Below, in pieces: positions 6,513 through 12,672 of a DNA stretch of 12,806 bases. Under the pieces are notes generated by a model that saw only the letters and a list, made by a program, of their open reading frames with translations, was not told where the DNA came from and made no database searches. Origin of the DNA: an uncultured Oribacterium sp. (lineage in GTDB: Bacteria; Bacillota; Clostridia; Lachnospirales; Lachnospiraceae); NCBI GenBank assembly GCA_938030845.1, contig CALHIC010000572.1, positions 1 through 12,806 on the forward strand. Direction: 5' to 3'. Position numbers and translations under genes: made by a program. Positions within the stretch are counted from its first letter, which is position 1. The number at the start of each line of letters is the position of its first letter.

Positions 6513-6599
6513 TTAGCTTTGCAGAGCATATTCTTCACCGAATGCATCAGCACCCTTCGCATTGCCGGAGACAATTTCTATATCTTTTAGAGAAGACAT
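6513..6599 (-). pseudogene. Fragment of a DUF2493 (YspA-type SLOG) protein
   Basis: The 28 codons encode an N-terminal SSLKDIEIVSGNAKGADAFG followed by EEYALQS and a stop. IVSGNAKGADAFGEEYA matches the nucleotide-binding signature (I-V-S-G-G-A-x-G-A-D-x-x-G-E-x-Y-A) of DUF2493 proteins, which normally have an N-terminal strand (x-x-GSR-x) and run 100-150 residues. Both ends are missing: an in-frame stop lies just upstream of the ATG, and no ribosome binding site is at proper distance. It is best read as a relic, not a gene. Confidence 0.55.
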
Positions 6600-6601
6600 G
6601 A

Positions 6602-6775
6602 TTAGAGATTATATTTCTCCTTTAATTTGCGTATGGTCTCGGCTCCCTCTTCGGTATTTCCCTCTTTTAGATCCTTCAGCCCCTCTAAAACATCTTTTGC
6701 TTCATATATCTTTTGCATGGTTTTCTCATAATACTCAATATTCATAAGCACAACCCCTCGTAACTGTTTTGCAAT
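6602..6775 (-). pseudogene. Back part of a Phd/YefM-like antitoxin (small ORF from 6745)
   Basis: The frame is open from 6775. A 47-codon ORF can start at ATG 6743-6745, with GAGGGG about 9 nt upstream. Read without regard to the start, the translation has RGVVLMNIEYYEKTMQ, like the G-x-V-V-L-M-x-x-x-x-Y-E segment after the DNA-binding strand of Phd/YefM antitoxins, then a helical acidic region and a terminal IRKLKEKYNL, like many antitoxin C-termini. The N-terminal DNA-binding part is absent and no toxin follows. It could instead be a genuine small acidic protein translated from the ATG. The assignment is from motif memory only. Confidence 0.4.
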
Positions 6776-6781
6776 TCATCT

Positions 6782-6922
6782 CTATTTGTTCCTTATTTTC
6801 TGGATTGCATCAGCTCCACGCGAAGTCAGAACTTTTTTGCAGACTCTGGATAGGATTCTTGTCTGTCCGCTTTCTAGCTTATCCATTAGGATAGGAACAT
6901 CTACTTCGGTATCAGCCGTTGG
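6782..6922 (-). other. Unrecognised 46-codon open frame directly after, and in frame with, the CmpB gene stop
   Basis: Immediately after the TAG of the membrane protein gene the same frame stays open for 46 codons. It is rich in polar and basic residues and ends in GADAIQKIRNK. An ATG at 6884-6886 is possible, but no good ribosome binding site precedes it. I recognise no family. It may be the tail of an older gene, another decayed fragment in this stretch, or chance. Confidence 0.2.
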
Positions 6923-8269
6923 CTATTCGCCAAGAAAATTCATATTAGGCCAGAGGGCACGAACTACATTTTCCGGATACTCCTGATCTATAAAGCTTTC
7001 TATAGCATTTCTTGGCTCCGGATGTTCTTTTCGGTCCGTGGCTCTTACCATGACCATGGCGGTAACCATGGAGTCGGAAAGGAAGAATAGGGTAATGGCT
7101 ATTGCCAACACGGAACCTAAGATAGGCGGTATCTTTTCAATAAATCGGGAAATAGGGGGATAGGCGTAATGAAACCAAAGCACGGAAACAATACCCCAAA
7201 AAATCATAAACAAGAGATTGGTTCTTCCATCTATGTTAAATGGCATGTAGGAATAGTCCCAAAACTTCATACCGAAGAAAACTTCAGTGAATACGGAGCA
7301 GAGATATTCAAATGCTCCACCAAAGAAGAATCCGGCAATGAAGATGGAAAGATTATTCTGCTTTTTGACCTTACTGAGCACCAGTGTTAGGATAACCGCG
7401 CCTAAACCCCAGACAATACTGAATGGACCGAGCACCAAACTGGAACGCCGCATCAGGACGTGGGCTGTCAGAAAGACATAGACGGTTTCGATGATATCTC
7501 CCATAAAAGAGGTAATGAGAAGCATCCAAATCAGTTTATAAAAGTGAATTCCTTCGGCAAAAATAATTCCTTGTTGTTGCAGGCGTTGATCGGAGGCGGC
7601 AATTCCTGCAGATGGAGAAGTTCCATTTTCTACAGAGTTTTCTTCATTTTCTGCTAAAAGACTTGGATATTGGCGGTAAATTCTATTCCAAATACCTCGG
7701 GAAATCCATTCTCCTAATCGCAGTTTTCTATTGTGAGCCAAAATTTCTTCCCGCTTTATGTAGTATTTTCTGGGAAGAAGATAGAGCAAAACAATATCGG
7801 AAACAAGGGAAAGCAAGAGGAGAGCAGCAAGGAGGTGAACAAGAGAAAGTGGAAGCAAAGAGACCACAGAAAAAAGAAGCGGGTGGAAGCTCTTTAGCAG
7901 GACATATCCCGGAATAGTAAGGAGTATAGAGTAAGCAGCAGAGATTTTCAGATTTCCCTTTGGGAAAATTTCCCGGCTGTTCTTATTTTGATAAAATTTA
8001 TGTAGAAAAAATAAAGATATGTTGTCTGTAAAAATACCATAAAGAAAGGTCATAAACAGTAATCCCGGCGTGCTGACCCTTTTTCCGGAGGATAGGAAAA
8101 TCAAGAAAATCATGATTAGTGCAGGTTGAACCAAGATTGGAAGATTTAAAATTCCAAAATTTCTGTAGCACTGTTCCTTTAGGCTTACAAAAATAGTGGC
8201 GGTAATCCAGGCAAAAAAGCCGTAAAAGAAAAAATATAAGACTAGGTCTGTTCCTGAAAATAATGGCAT
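6923..8269 (-). CDS. Internally duplicated CmpB-type membrane protein (annotated in the family as putative ABC transporter permease)
   Basis: A 448-residue polytopic membrane protein. Residues 243-448 match the ABC_trans_CmpB family: GDIIETVYVF, the LVLGPFSIVWGLGA segment, EYLCSVFTEVFF, FWDYSYMPFNIDGRTNLLFMIFWG, PPISRFIEKIPP, and a soluble tail ending YPENVVRALWPNM. Residues 1-205 are a degenerate second copy: a similar first helix, FLYGIFTDNISLFFLHKF in the place of the E-Y-x-x-S-x-x-x-E segment, an LVSDIVLLYLL near its end, and a tail ending IYRQYPSL. A low-complexity polar linker (205-240) joins them. No ATPase is present, so the permease name is unsupported here. The ATG has AAGGAG 10 nt upstream; a good promoter lies about 87 nt upstream. 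Confidence 0.82.
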   Translation of the reverse strand: MPLFSGTDLVLYFFFYGFFAWITATIFVSLKEQCYRNFGILNLPILVQPALIMIFLIFLSSGKRVSTPGLLFMTFLYGIFTDNISLFFLHKFYQNKNSREIFPKGNLKISAAYSILLTIPGYVLLKSFHPLLFSVVSLLPLSLVHLLAALLLLSLVSDIVLLYLLPRKYYIKREEILAHNRKLRLGEWISRGIWNRIYRQYPSLLAENEENSVENGTSPSAGIAASDQRLQQQGIIFAEGIHFYKLIWMLLITSFMGDIIETVYVFLTAHVLMRRSSLVLGPFSIVWGLGAVILTLVLSKVKKQNNLSIFIAGFFFGGAFEYLCSVFTEVFFGMKFWDYSYMPFNIDGRTNLLFMIFWGIVSVLWFHYAYPPISRFIEKIPPILGSVLAIAITLFFLSDSMVTAMVMVRATDRKEHPEPRNAIESFIDQEYPENVVRALWPNMNFLGE

Positions 8270-8355
8270 ACCCCTTACACTCCTTTTTGTTTATTACTTT
8301 TAAAAATTTTTCAAAAGATTACTTTTATACAGTTTAGATATTCCCCAGTCCATAA

Positions 8356-8384
8356 ATTCTATGAAATAGGATAATATTCGTCAA
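8356..8384 (-). promoter_or_regulatory. Sigma-A-type promoter of the CmpB gene
   Basis: On the minus strand TTGACG (8379-8384) and TAGAAT (8356-8361) are separated by exactly 17 nt. This is the best promoter match in the window, giving a leader of about 80 nt before the ATG at 8269. Confidence 0.65.
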
Positions 8385-8457
8385 GACATAGTAGTGTTAC
8401 TCATTGTAAGGATTTGGATTTAGAAGCTTGAGGATTCCGGTGTTTATTCGGTAGAAC

Positions 8458-8486
8458 TTGAAAATAAGAAAGGATAGGCATACACT
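8458..8486 (+). promoter_or_regulatory. Candidate promoter of the 4Fe-4S membrane protein gene
   Basis: TTGAAA (8458-8463), 17 nt, TACACT (8481-8486). The -35 is good and the -10 fair. It would give a leader of about 110 nt that contains the 18-nt-spaced repeats. Confidence 0.45.
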
Positions 8487-8519
8487 TTATCGAGACAAAC
8501 TTTCTGCAATATATTTTGG

Positions 8520-8565
8520 CCTATAACTCAGATTAGTCCTATAGCTCGGTTTTGGCCTTTAGGAC
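8520..8565. repeat. Three degenerate copies spaced 18 nt in the leader of the 4Fe-4S gene
   Basis: CCTATAACTC starts at 8520, CCTATAGCTC at 8538 and CCTTTAGGAC at 8556. The first and third are each preceded by TTTTGG. The even 18-nt spacing lies between the candidate promoter and the start codon. Regulator sites or an RNA structure are possible; no known riboswitch class was recognised. Confidence 0.35.
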
Positions 8566-8604
8566 GAAAATAAAAATGGATTTACACAGGAGAGGAGCTT
8601 TTAT

Positions 8605-9441
8605 TTGCGCGATTTCTTGAAAAAATATGCTTTGGTACTTCTGATCGGCGGCGTTTTCGAAGCTGTGGCAATTAGCCTTTGGCTTACGAAGCATAATCTT
8701 TTTTATCTTTTCAACTTTAGTTATATCGGAATCTCCTTATCCTTAGGAATTTTTCTGCTCGGAAGAAAATATCCCCATGCCCGTCGTGTGGTACAGCTTC
8801 TGGTGGGGCTCTATATGCTCGTTTATTTAGGGTTTATCAACCGGGAAAATATGCAAATTGAGGGATTTTGGTACTACTTATTTACCGGTGTTTTCGAAGC
8901 GGCTACCATTCATTATGCGGTGGCGAAAATTTTCGGACCTCTGCTTTTCGGGAGAGGATTCTGCGGCTATGCCTGTTGGACTGCCATGGTTTTGGATTTT
9001 CTGCCCTATAAGACGAGAGCCCTTCCCCGGAAAAATATCGGATGGATTCGTTATCTGACTTTTGCTTTATCTTTCCTCTTTGTTTCCGCCCTGTTTCTGA
9101 TGAAAGTGGGGAATCTGGAAAGGATTATGTTTTGGGCATTTCTCTTTGGAAATCTTGCTTATTATCTTGTAGGTATAGCGCTGGCCTTTCTTTTCAAGGA
9201 CAATCGGGCTTTCTGCAAATATATCTGCCCGGTTACCGTATTCCTAAAGCCTATGAGCTATTTTTCACTGGTACGGATTCGTTGTGATAAGACGAAATGC
9301 ATTTCTTGCGGAAAATGTAAGAAGGTCTGTCCCATGGATGTGGAGATGACAGATAATTCAAGGAAGAGAAAAAACGGTACGGATTGCATCCTATGCATGG
9401 AATGTGTCAAGGTCTGCCCGAAGGGAGCGCTGTTAGGATAA
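8605..9441 (+). CDS. Polytopic membrane protein with two ferredoxin-type 4Fe-4S clusters (NapH/YccM-like)
   Basis: A 278-residue protein. About five or six membrane helices occupy residues 8-197. Two C-x3-C motifs sit at membrane borders: GFCGYACW (Cys120, Cys124) and FCKYICP (Cys204, Cys208), the pattern of NapH, NosR and YccM-type quinol-side electron-transfer proteins. The C-terminus carries two full cluster motifs, C-x2-C-x2-C-x3-CP at 232-242 and 261-271, placed on the cytoplasmic side. It probably moves electrons between the quinone pool or a periplasmic-side donor and a cytoplasmic acceptor; the partner is not in this window. The start is TTG, with GGAGAGGAG 7 nt upstream; the protein begins with charges and then the first helix. 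It is transcribed alone. Confidence 0.85.
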   Translation: MRDFLKKYALVLLIGGVFEAVAISLWLTKHNLFYLFNFSYIGISLSLGIFLLGRKYPHARRVVQLLVGLYMLVYLGFINRENMQIEGFWYYLFTGVFEAATIHYAVAKIFGPLLFGRGFCGYACWTAMVLDFLPYKTRALPRKNIGWIRYLTFALSFLFVSALFLMKVGNLERIMFWAFLFGNLAYYLVGIALAFLFKDNRAFCKYICPVTVFLKPMSYFSLVRIRCDKTKCISCGKCKKVCPMDVEMTDNSRKRKNGTDCILCMECVKVCPKGALLG

Positions 9442-9485
9442 TGCCTTATCTTATAATTCACTGAAACCATTTATTAAAAATAGAA

Positions 9486-9545
9486 ATGCAACAGTATGAT
9501 ATGCAAAAGTATGTTATTGCATAATACGATATTGCATTTTGTTCC
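9486..9545. repeat. Four 15-nt iterated units with mirrored ATGCAA/TTGCAT half-sites
   Basis: ATGCAA starts at 9486 and 9501, and TTGCAT at 9517 and 9532, so the four sites are symmetric about 9511.5. Units one and two agree at 13 of 15 positions. Located 44 nt after the 4Fe-4S gene and about 160 nt before the antitoxin gene. Looks like an operator array or iteron-like site; no replication gene is nearby. Confidence 0.45.
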
Positions 9546-9621
9546 ATTGGAATGGATTATTCTAATTTAAAACCGCTCTATAGTTTTGATTTTTACTTAC
9601 ATAGCACTAAATTTATTATAG

Positions 9622-9656
9622 AAATGAATGCTAATAATTGCAAAATGCATTCATTT
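9622..9656. promoter_or_regulatory. 10-bp inverted repeat overlapping the antitoxin promoter
   Basis: AAATGAATGC (9622-9631) and GCATTCATTT (9647-9656) are perfect complements around a 15-nt loop. A six-T run (9654-9659) makes it also resemble a terminator. Because a promoter appears to lie in the same place, and the core ATGAATG recurs at 9678, an operator for antitoxin autoregulation is the preferred reading. Confidence 0.45.
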
Positions 9657-9667
9657 TTTGGTATATT
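9638..9667 (+). promoter_or_regulatory. Candidate promoter of the antitoxin pair
   Basis: TTGCAA (9638-9643), 18 nt, TATATT (9662-9667), 37 nt before the ATG. The right arm of the inverted repeat lies in the spacer, so a bound repressor would block it. TACATGAATGTA (9675-9686) sits just downstream. Confidence 0.45.
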
Positions 9668-9703
9668 TCATATATACATGAATGTAGATAGGAGGTGGAA
9701 ACA

Positions 9704-9991
9704 ATGGCTACAATTACAGTACGAATTAATGACGAGGATAAAAAAGTATTAGACCGAGTGGTAGAAGAGATGGGCTTGAATTATTCCACATTTTACAGTA
9801 TTTATACGAAGAAAGTTTTACGAGAAAGACGAATCCCTTTTGAAGTATCTGCCAGTGTGGATCCATTCTATTCAGAAAGCAATATGCGTTCACTGAAAAA
9901 ATCTATAAAGGAATTGCGTGAGGGGAAAGGCAGGGCGCATGAGCTTATAGAGGTGGATGATGAGATAAGAATACAAGGAGATAAGCAATGA
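9704..9991 (+). CDS. RelB/DinJ-family antitoxin
   Basis: A 95-residue protein starting at ATG 9704, chosen over the in-frame GTG at 9695 because AGGAGG spans 9690-9695. The N-terminus (ATITVRINDEDKKVLDRVV, EEMGLNYSTFYSIYTKKVL) is a ribbon-helix-helix DNA-binding domain, followed by RIPFEV and the DPFYSESNMRSLKKSI segment, characteristic of DinJ-type antitoxins of the YafQ group. The C-terminal region (KELREGKGRAHELIEV) is the usual toxin-binding tail. The gene overlaps the YefM-like gene by ATGA. No YafQ or RelE toxin follows, which is unusual for the family. Confidence 0.88.
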   Translation: MATITVRINDEDKKVLDRVVEEMGLNYSTFYSIYTKKVLRERRIPFEVSASVDPFYSESNMRSLKKSIKELREGKGRAHELIEVDDEIRIQGDKQ

Positions 9992-10200
9992 CTTCGATCG
10001 GTATTACCAAGGCAAGAGCAAAGCTTAATCAGATTGTTTCAGAAGTAAATGAATCTTCTCAGCCAATCACGATTACCAACAATAGAGGTAAAAATGCGGT
10101 GTTGATTGGAGAAGAGGATTGGAAAGCCATTCAGGAAACTTTGTACTTGAATAGTATTCCGGGTATGAGCCAAAGTATTTTGGCATCAAAGGAAAAATAA
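9988..10200 (+). CDS. Phd/YefM-family antitoxin, short at the C-terminus
   Basis: A 70-residue protein with the YefM fold signature: ITKARAKLNQIVSEVNESSQ, PITITNNRGKNAVLIGEEDW and QETLYLNSIPGMSQSI. Related clostridial YefM antitoxins usually run to 80-90 residues, with an acidic tail that wraps the YoeB/Txe toxin after the SIPGM-x-x-SI block; here only ASKEK remains before the stop. The ATG overlaps the preceding antitoxin stop by 4 nt and has AAGGAG 7 nt upstream. The next gene is not a toxin. It may act with the RelB/DinJ protein as a DNA-binding pair, or neutralise a toxin encoded elsewhere (inference). Confidence 0.85.
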   Translation: MTSIGITKARAKLNQIVSEVNESSQPITITNNRGKNAVLIGEEDWKAIQETLYLNSIPGMSQSILASKEK

Positions 10201-10239
10201 ATTTCCAATCGTTCATCCTTTAAATGAATAGGAGAAATC

Positions 10240-10620
10240 ATGAATCAATCTTTAGAAGAAAAACAGACATTAGCGATGGAAGGCTTAGCGGCAGGGAAGA
10301 ACTGCGGACAGCTGGTGTTGCTTGCCTATCAAGAGGAATTAAATCTGCCCGAGGAGCTTCTGCTTTCTCTCTCAGCGGGGCTTATTGAGGGCTTAGGAAC
10401 CTTGGAAGGAAGCTGCGGCGCTCTCATTGGAGCTAATTTGGTTTTAGCTATGAAAAATAAGGGAAATCCAATGGTGCAGGTGGAGGCCGCCCATCTTTTT
10501 CAGGATTTTGTTGAGCGATGCGGAGCCAGCATTTGCAAAGACTTAAGAGGCATAGGTAAAGAAAAGCCTCTTTGCAACTGCGAAGATTGCATCAAAGAGG
10601 CGATTGCTTTACTGTATTAA
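10240..10620 (+). CDS. C_GCAxxG_C_C family cysteine-rich redox protein
   Basis: A 126-residue cytoplasmic protein. Conserved cysteines are in family order: Cys22 (GKNCGQLVL), Cys59 in GSCGALIGA (the GCAxxG block), Cys99 in GASICKDLRG, and a C-terminal cluster Cys112, Cys114, Cys117 (CNCEDC); Cys94 is extra. Members are thought to be redox-active and are frequently found near electron-transfer or reductase genes; the exact reaction is not known. The ATG has AGGAG 7 nt upstream, 39 nt after the YefM-like gene, so it could share its transcript. A perfect 9-bp inverted repeat lies inside its last codons. It converges with the LRR gene, 16 nt apart. Confidence 0.82.
   Translation: MNQSLEEKQTLAMEGLAAGKNCGQLVLLAYQEELNLPEELLLSLSAGLIEGLGTLEGSCGALIGANLVLAMKNKGNPMVQVEAAHLFQDFVERCGASICKDLRGIGKEKPLCNCEDCIKEAIALLY
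10566..10601. repeat. 9-bp perfect inverted repeat in the 3' end of a coding region
   Basis: GCCTCTTTG (10566-10574) and CAAAGAGGC (10593-10601), with an 18-nt loop that holds a nested GCAA/TTGC. No T-run follows. It could slow or end transcription between the two convergent genes, or be a coding coincidence. Confidence 0.35.
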
Positions 10621-10636
10621 GTTTTAGGGGAGTTCA

Positions 10637-12643
10637 TTAAAACTGATCCACAATTTCCACGCTATCCGGTAAGAGCTCCAGATTCACAATGGAGTTTCCG
10701 GATAGCTTTACTTTTTTCAGATTGGGTAAATTTCGTAATGCGCTGATATCGGTAATATAGTTATCGGAAATGTCCAGCTCTTCCAGAGTGCTGAGTCCCT
10801 CTAAGCAATCCAGATTCTCCAGCTTATTTCCACGAAGTCCAAGTTTTTTTATCGCTTTAAAATGGGAGAGAAAGGCTTTGGCGTTGGCCGTAAAATTATC
10901 GGAATCATCATCCAGGTTTTTGATTTCAGCCTGGGTGAGAATCAAGGTCTCCGTAGTGTTGTTATCTTCCATCTTACTAAGGGATAGGGGAATCTGAGGC
11001 GTTTCAGGTGGGCCAATAAGATTTTTATCAAAAATCAGCTCCTTTACTTTGATACCGGAGAATAGCCCGCGATAGTCTCTCGAAGTATCTAAAGAATCTC
11101 CCAGAATACTTAGTTTTTCAAGGCTTGGTAAGTCTTCTAAAACATTTTCCCAGTCGTTAGAAATATAATCCATGGAACCGGAAATTATCAGAGTGCTTAA
11201 AGAGTTCATTCCACGAAGGGGTTCGGCGCTGATCTCGTCACCGTCCAGAAAACAGTAGAGACTCTTAATCGAGGGCATATGAGCAAAATGACTGAGATAC
11301 CTGGAGTTACAAAGGACTTCTTCCAAGGCAGTTAAATTCTGCAAATCCGGCAGGGAAAAGTCGTAAAGGAGAACGCCCAGGTGCAGGCTTTGTAAAGCGC
11401 TGAGACCGGCAATGGCCTTTCCGTCCGTTAATTCATAACAGCTGTCAATGGAAAGCGTGTTTAATGAGGGGTGGTTGGCTAAACCGTCTAAAGAGAGTAT
11501 CGGTACGCTCTCGAGTTCAAGAGACTTTAACTTAGGCATATTTTGGGTAAAGTTTAAATCCTTTACGGACATTACATGGGATAAGCTGAGATTCTCTATC
11601 TGGGGCATGCCGGAGAGGACGGAGATATTTTCCAAGGGGGTATCGGAGGGACCCGACAGACTCAGAGTTTTACAATTGCTTAAAGTGGCTAAAGGAGCTA
11701 AATCCGCAGAGGTATCAAGGGATAAATTCTCTAAGTTAGGAAAGTGTCTTAAAAAAAGCAGTCCTCCCTCATAGTCAGAATCCACCCTGATGGAAAGGCT
11801 TTTCAGGGAAGAAAAGGGTGTGAAAATATCCGTGATATCTTTTGTTTTGTCAGAGGAAATGCTGTAGGGAACAACGTCATCACGGAGGTAAATACCGCTA
11901 AGACCGAGTATCTGTTCCGGATTTGCCAAGCTTAGCAAAAGCTCTCGGAAGCTTTCCGAATTGTTTCCTATAGCAGAAAAGTATTTTAACTCTTTTAGAT
12001 TTTTTAAATCCTGATTGTCGCTACTGTCACTATCGAAGTCCAGGCCTTGCCCCAGTGCCAGATTCTCCAAACCGGTGAAGGGCTGAATCTCCTGCCGGGG
12101 AATACTTTTCGTAGCAGGAAAATAAAGAGTCTTTTCATCCACGGGATTTCCCTCTTCATCCAGCTTCTCCGCATAAGAAAAACACCAGTTTTCTTCATCT
12201 AAATCTTTTGAGATGGACAGGAATTTTAAGGAATTATAGTCTTCCCTTGTGATTTCGGAGTGATTTTTGGAAAATGCTTTTTCCACAAAGGAAATCACTA
12301 CCGGATCCTGCACCGTGCTACGATATTGGTCGGTGGGAAGCTCTATACCGCTAGGAGAAAAGACTGTTCTTAGTAAAACAAACAGAAGGATTGACATTAC
12401 CACTACTACAGTGCCCACTGCACAGCTTTGCAAAAGGTATTTGCCTCGTACGTTGTTTGTGGCAGTTCTTTCCTTATTATAATTCACATTTTTTATGGTG
12501 ATATTTTGGGTAATATCCGGCTTGTGTGGTTCCAAATAGACCTTGGTATTACAGAATTTACACTGCACAAAGCCTTCCTTCATTCCCTCCGGAATGGATA
12601 GCTCACCTTGACAGTTTGGACATTGGATTTTGGTAATTTTCAT
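10637..12643 (-). CDS. Zinc-ribbon, single-pass membrane, leucine-rich-repeat protein
   Basis: A 668-residue protein. Residues 8-31 form a zinc ribbon (Cys8, Cys11, Cys28, Cys31: CPNCQGEL...CKFCNTKV). A single membrane helix spans about 69-92 (LLQSCAVGTVVVVMSILLFV), with Arg/Lys before it, so the ribbon should be cytoplasmic and the remainder outside. Residues about 180-660 carry some eighteen leucine-rich repeats of 20-24 residues, irregular in the middle and classic internalin-like at the end (LRGNKLENLDCLEGLSTLEE, LDISDNYITDISAL). No sortase motif is needed, given the anchor. It likely binds a protein or glycan at the surface, with the ribbon as the inside contact (inference). The ATG has GAGG 8 nt upstream. 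It is divergent from the gene at the right edge. Confidence 0.8.
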   Translation of the reverse strand: MKITKIQCPNCQGELSIPEGMKEGFVQCKFCNTKVYLEPHKPDITQNITIKNVNYNKERTATNNVRGKYLLQSCAVGTVVVVMSILLFVLLRTVFSPSGIELPTDQYRSTVQDPVVISFVEKAFSKNHSEITREDYNSLKFLSISKDLDEENWCFSYAEKLDEEGNPVDEKTLYFPATKSIPRQEIQPFTGLENLALGQGLDFDSDSSDNQDLKNLKELKYFSAIGNNSESFRELLLSLANPEQILGLSGIYLRDDVVPYSISSDKTKDITDIFTPFSSLKSLSIRVDSDYEGGLLFLRHFPNLENLSLDTSADLAPLATLSNCKTLSLSGPSDTPLENISVLSGMPQIENLSLSHVMSVKDLNFTQNMPKLKSLELESVPILSLDGLANHPSLNTLSIDSCYELTDGKAIAGLSALQSLHLGVLLYDFSLPDLQNLTALEEVLCNSRYLSHFAHMPSIKSLYCFLDGDEISAEPLRGMNSLSTLIISGSMDYISNDWENVLEDLPSLEKLSILGDSLDTSRDYRGLFSGIKVKELIFDKNLIGPPETPQIPLSLSKMEDNNTTETLILTQAEIKNLDDDSDNFTANAKAFLSHFKAIKKLGLRGNKLENLDCLEGLSTLEELDISDNYITDISALRNLPNLKKVKLSGNSIVNLELLPDSVEIVDQF

Positions 12644-12672
12644 GGATTTTCCTCTTGCTATTTTTAACTTAT

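Noticed and set aside
7612..7917. Lys/Glu-rich plus-strand open frame of 101 codons
   Set aside because: It is antisense to the hydrophobic N-terminal half of the CmpB-type protein, and its composition is the mirror of membrane-helix codons.
9621..9659. Intrinsic terminator with a six-T run
   Set aside because: A stem and T-run are present, but a promoter for the antitoxins overlaps it and the core repeats a third time downstream, so an operator is favoured. A dual role is not excluded.
9552..9752. Plus-strand open frame of 66 codons upstream of the antitoxin
   Set aside because: It runs through the inverted repeats and promoter, overlaps the antitoxin start in another frame, and has no ribosome site.
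10212..10228. Small TTCAT/ATGAA hairpin before the C_GCAxxG gene
   Set aside because: Five base pairs of A-T-rich stem are expected by chance in such DNA; resemblance to the ATGAATG core is partial.
11448..11774. Plus-strand open frame of 108 codons within the LRR gene
   Set aside because: It is the antisense shadow of regular leucine-rich repeats, with no ribosome site.
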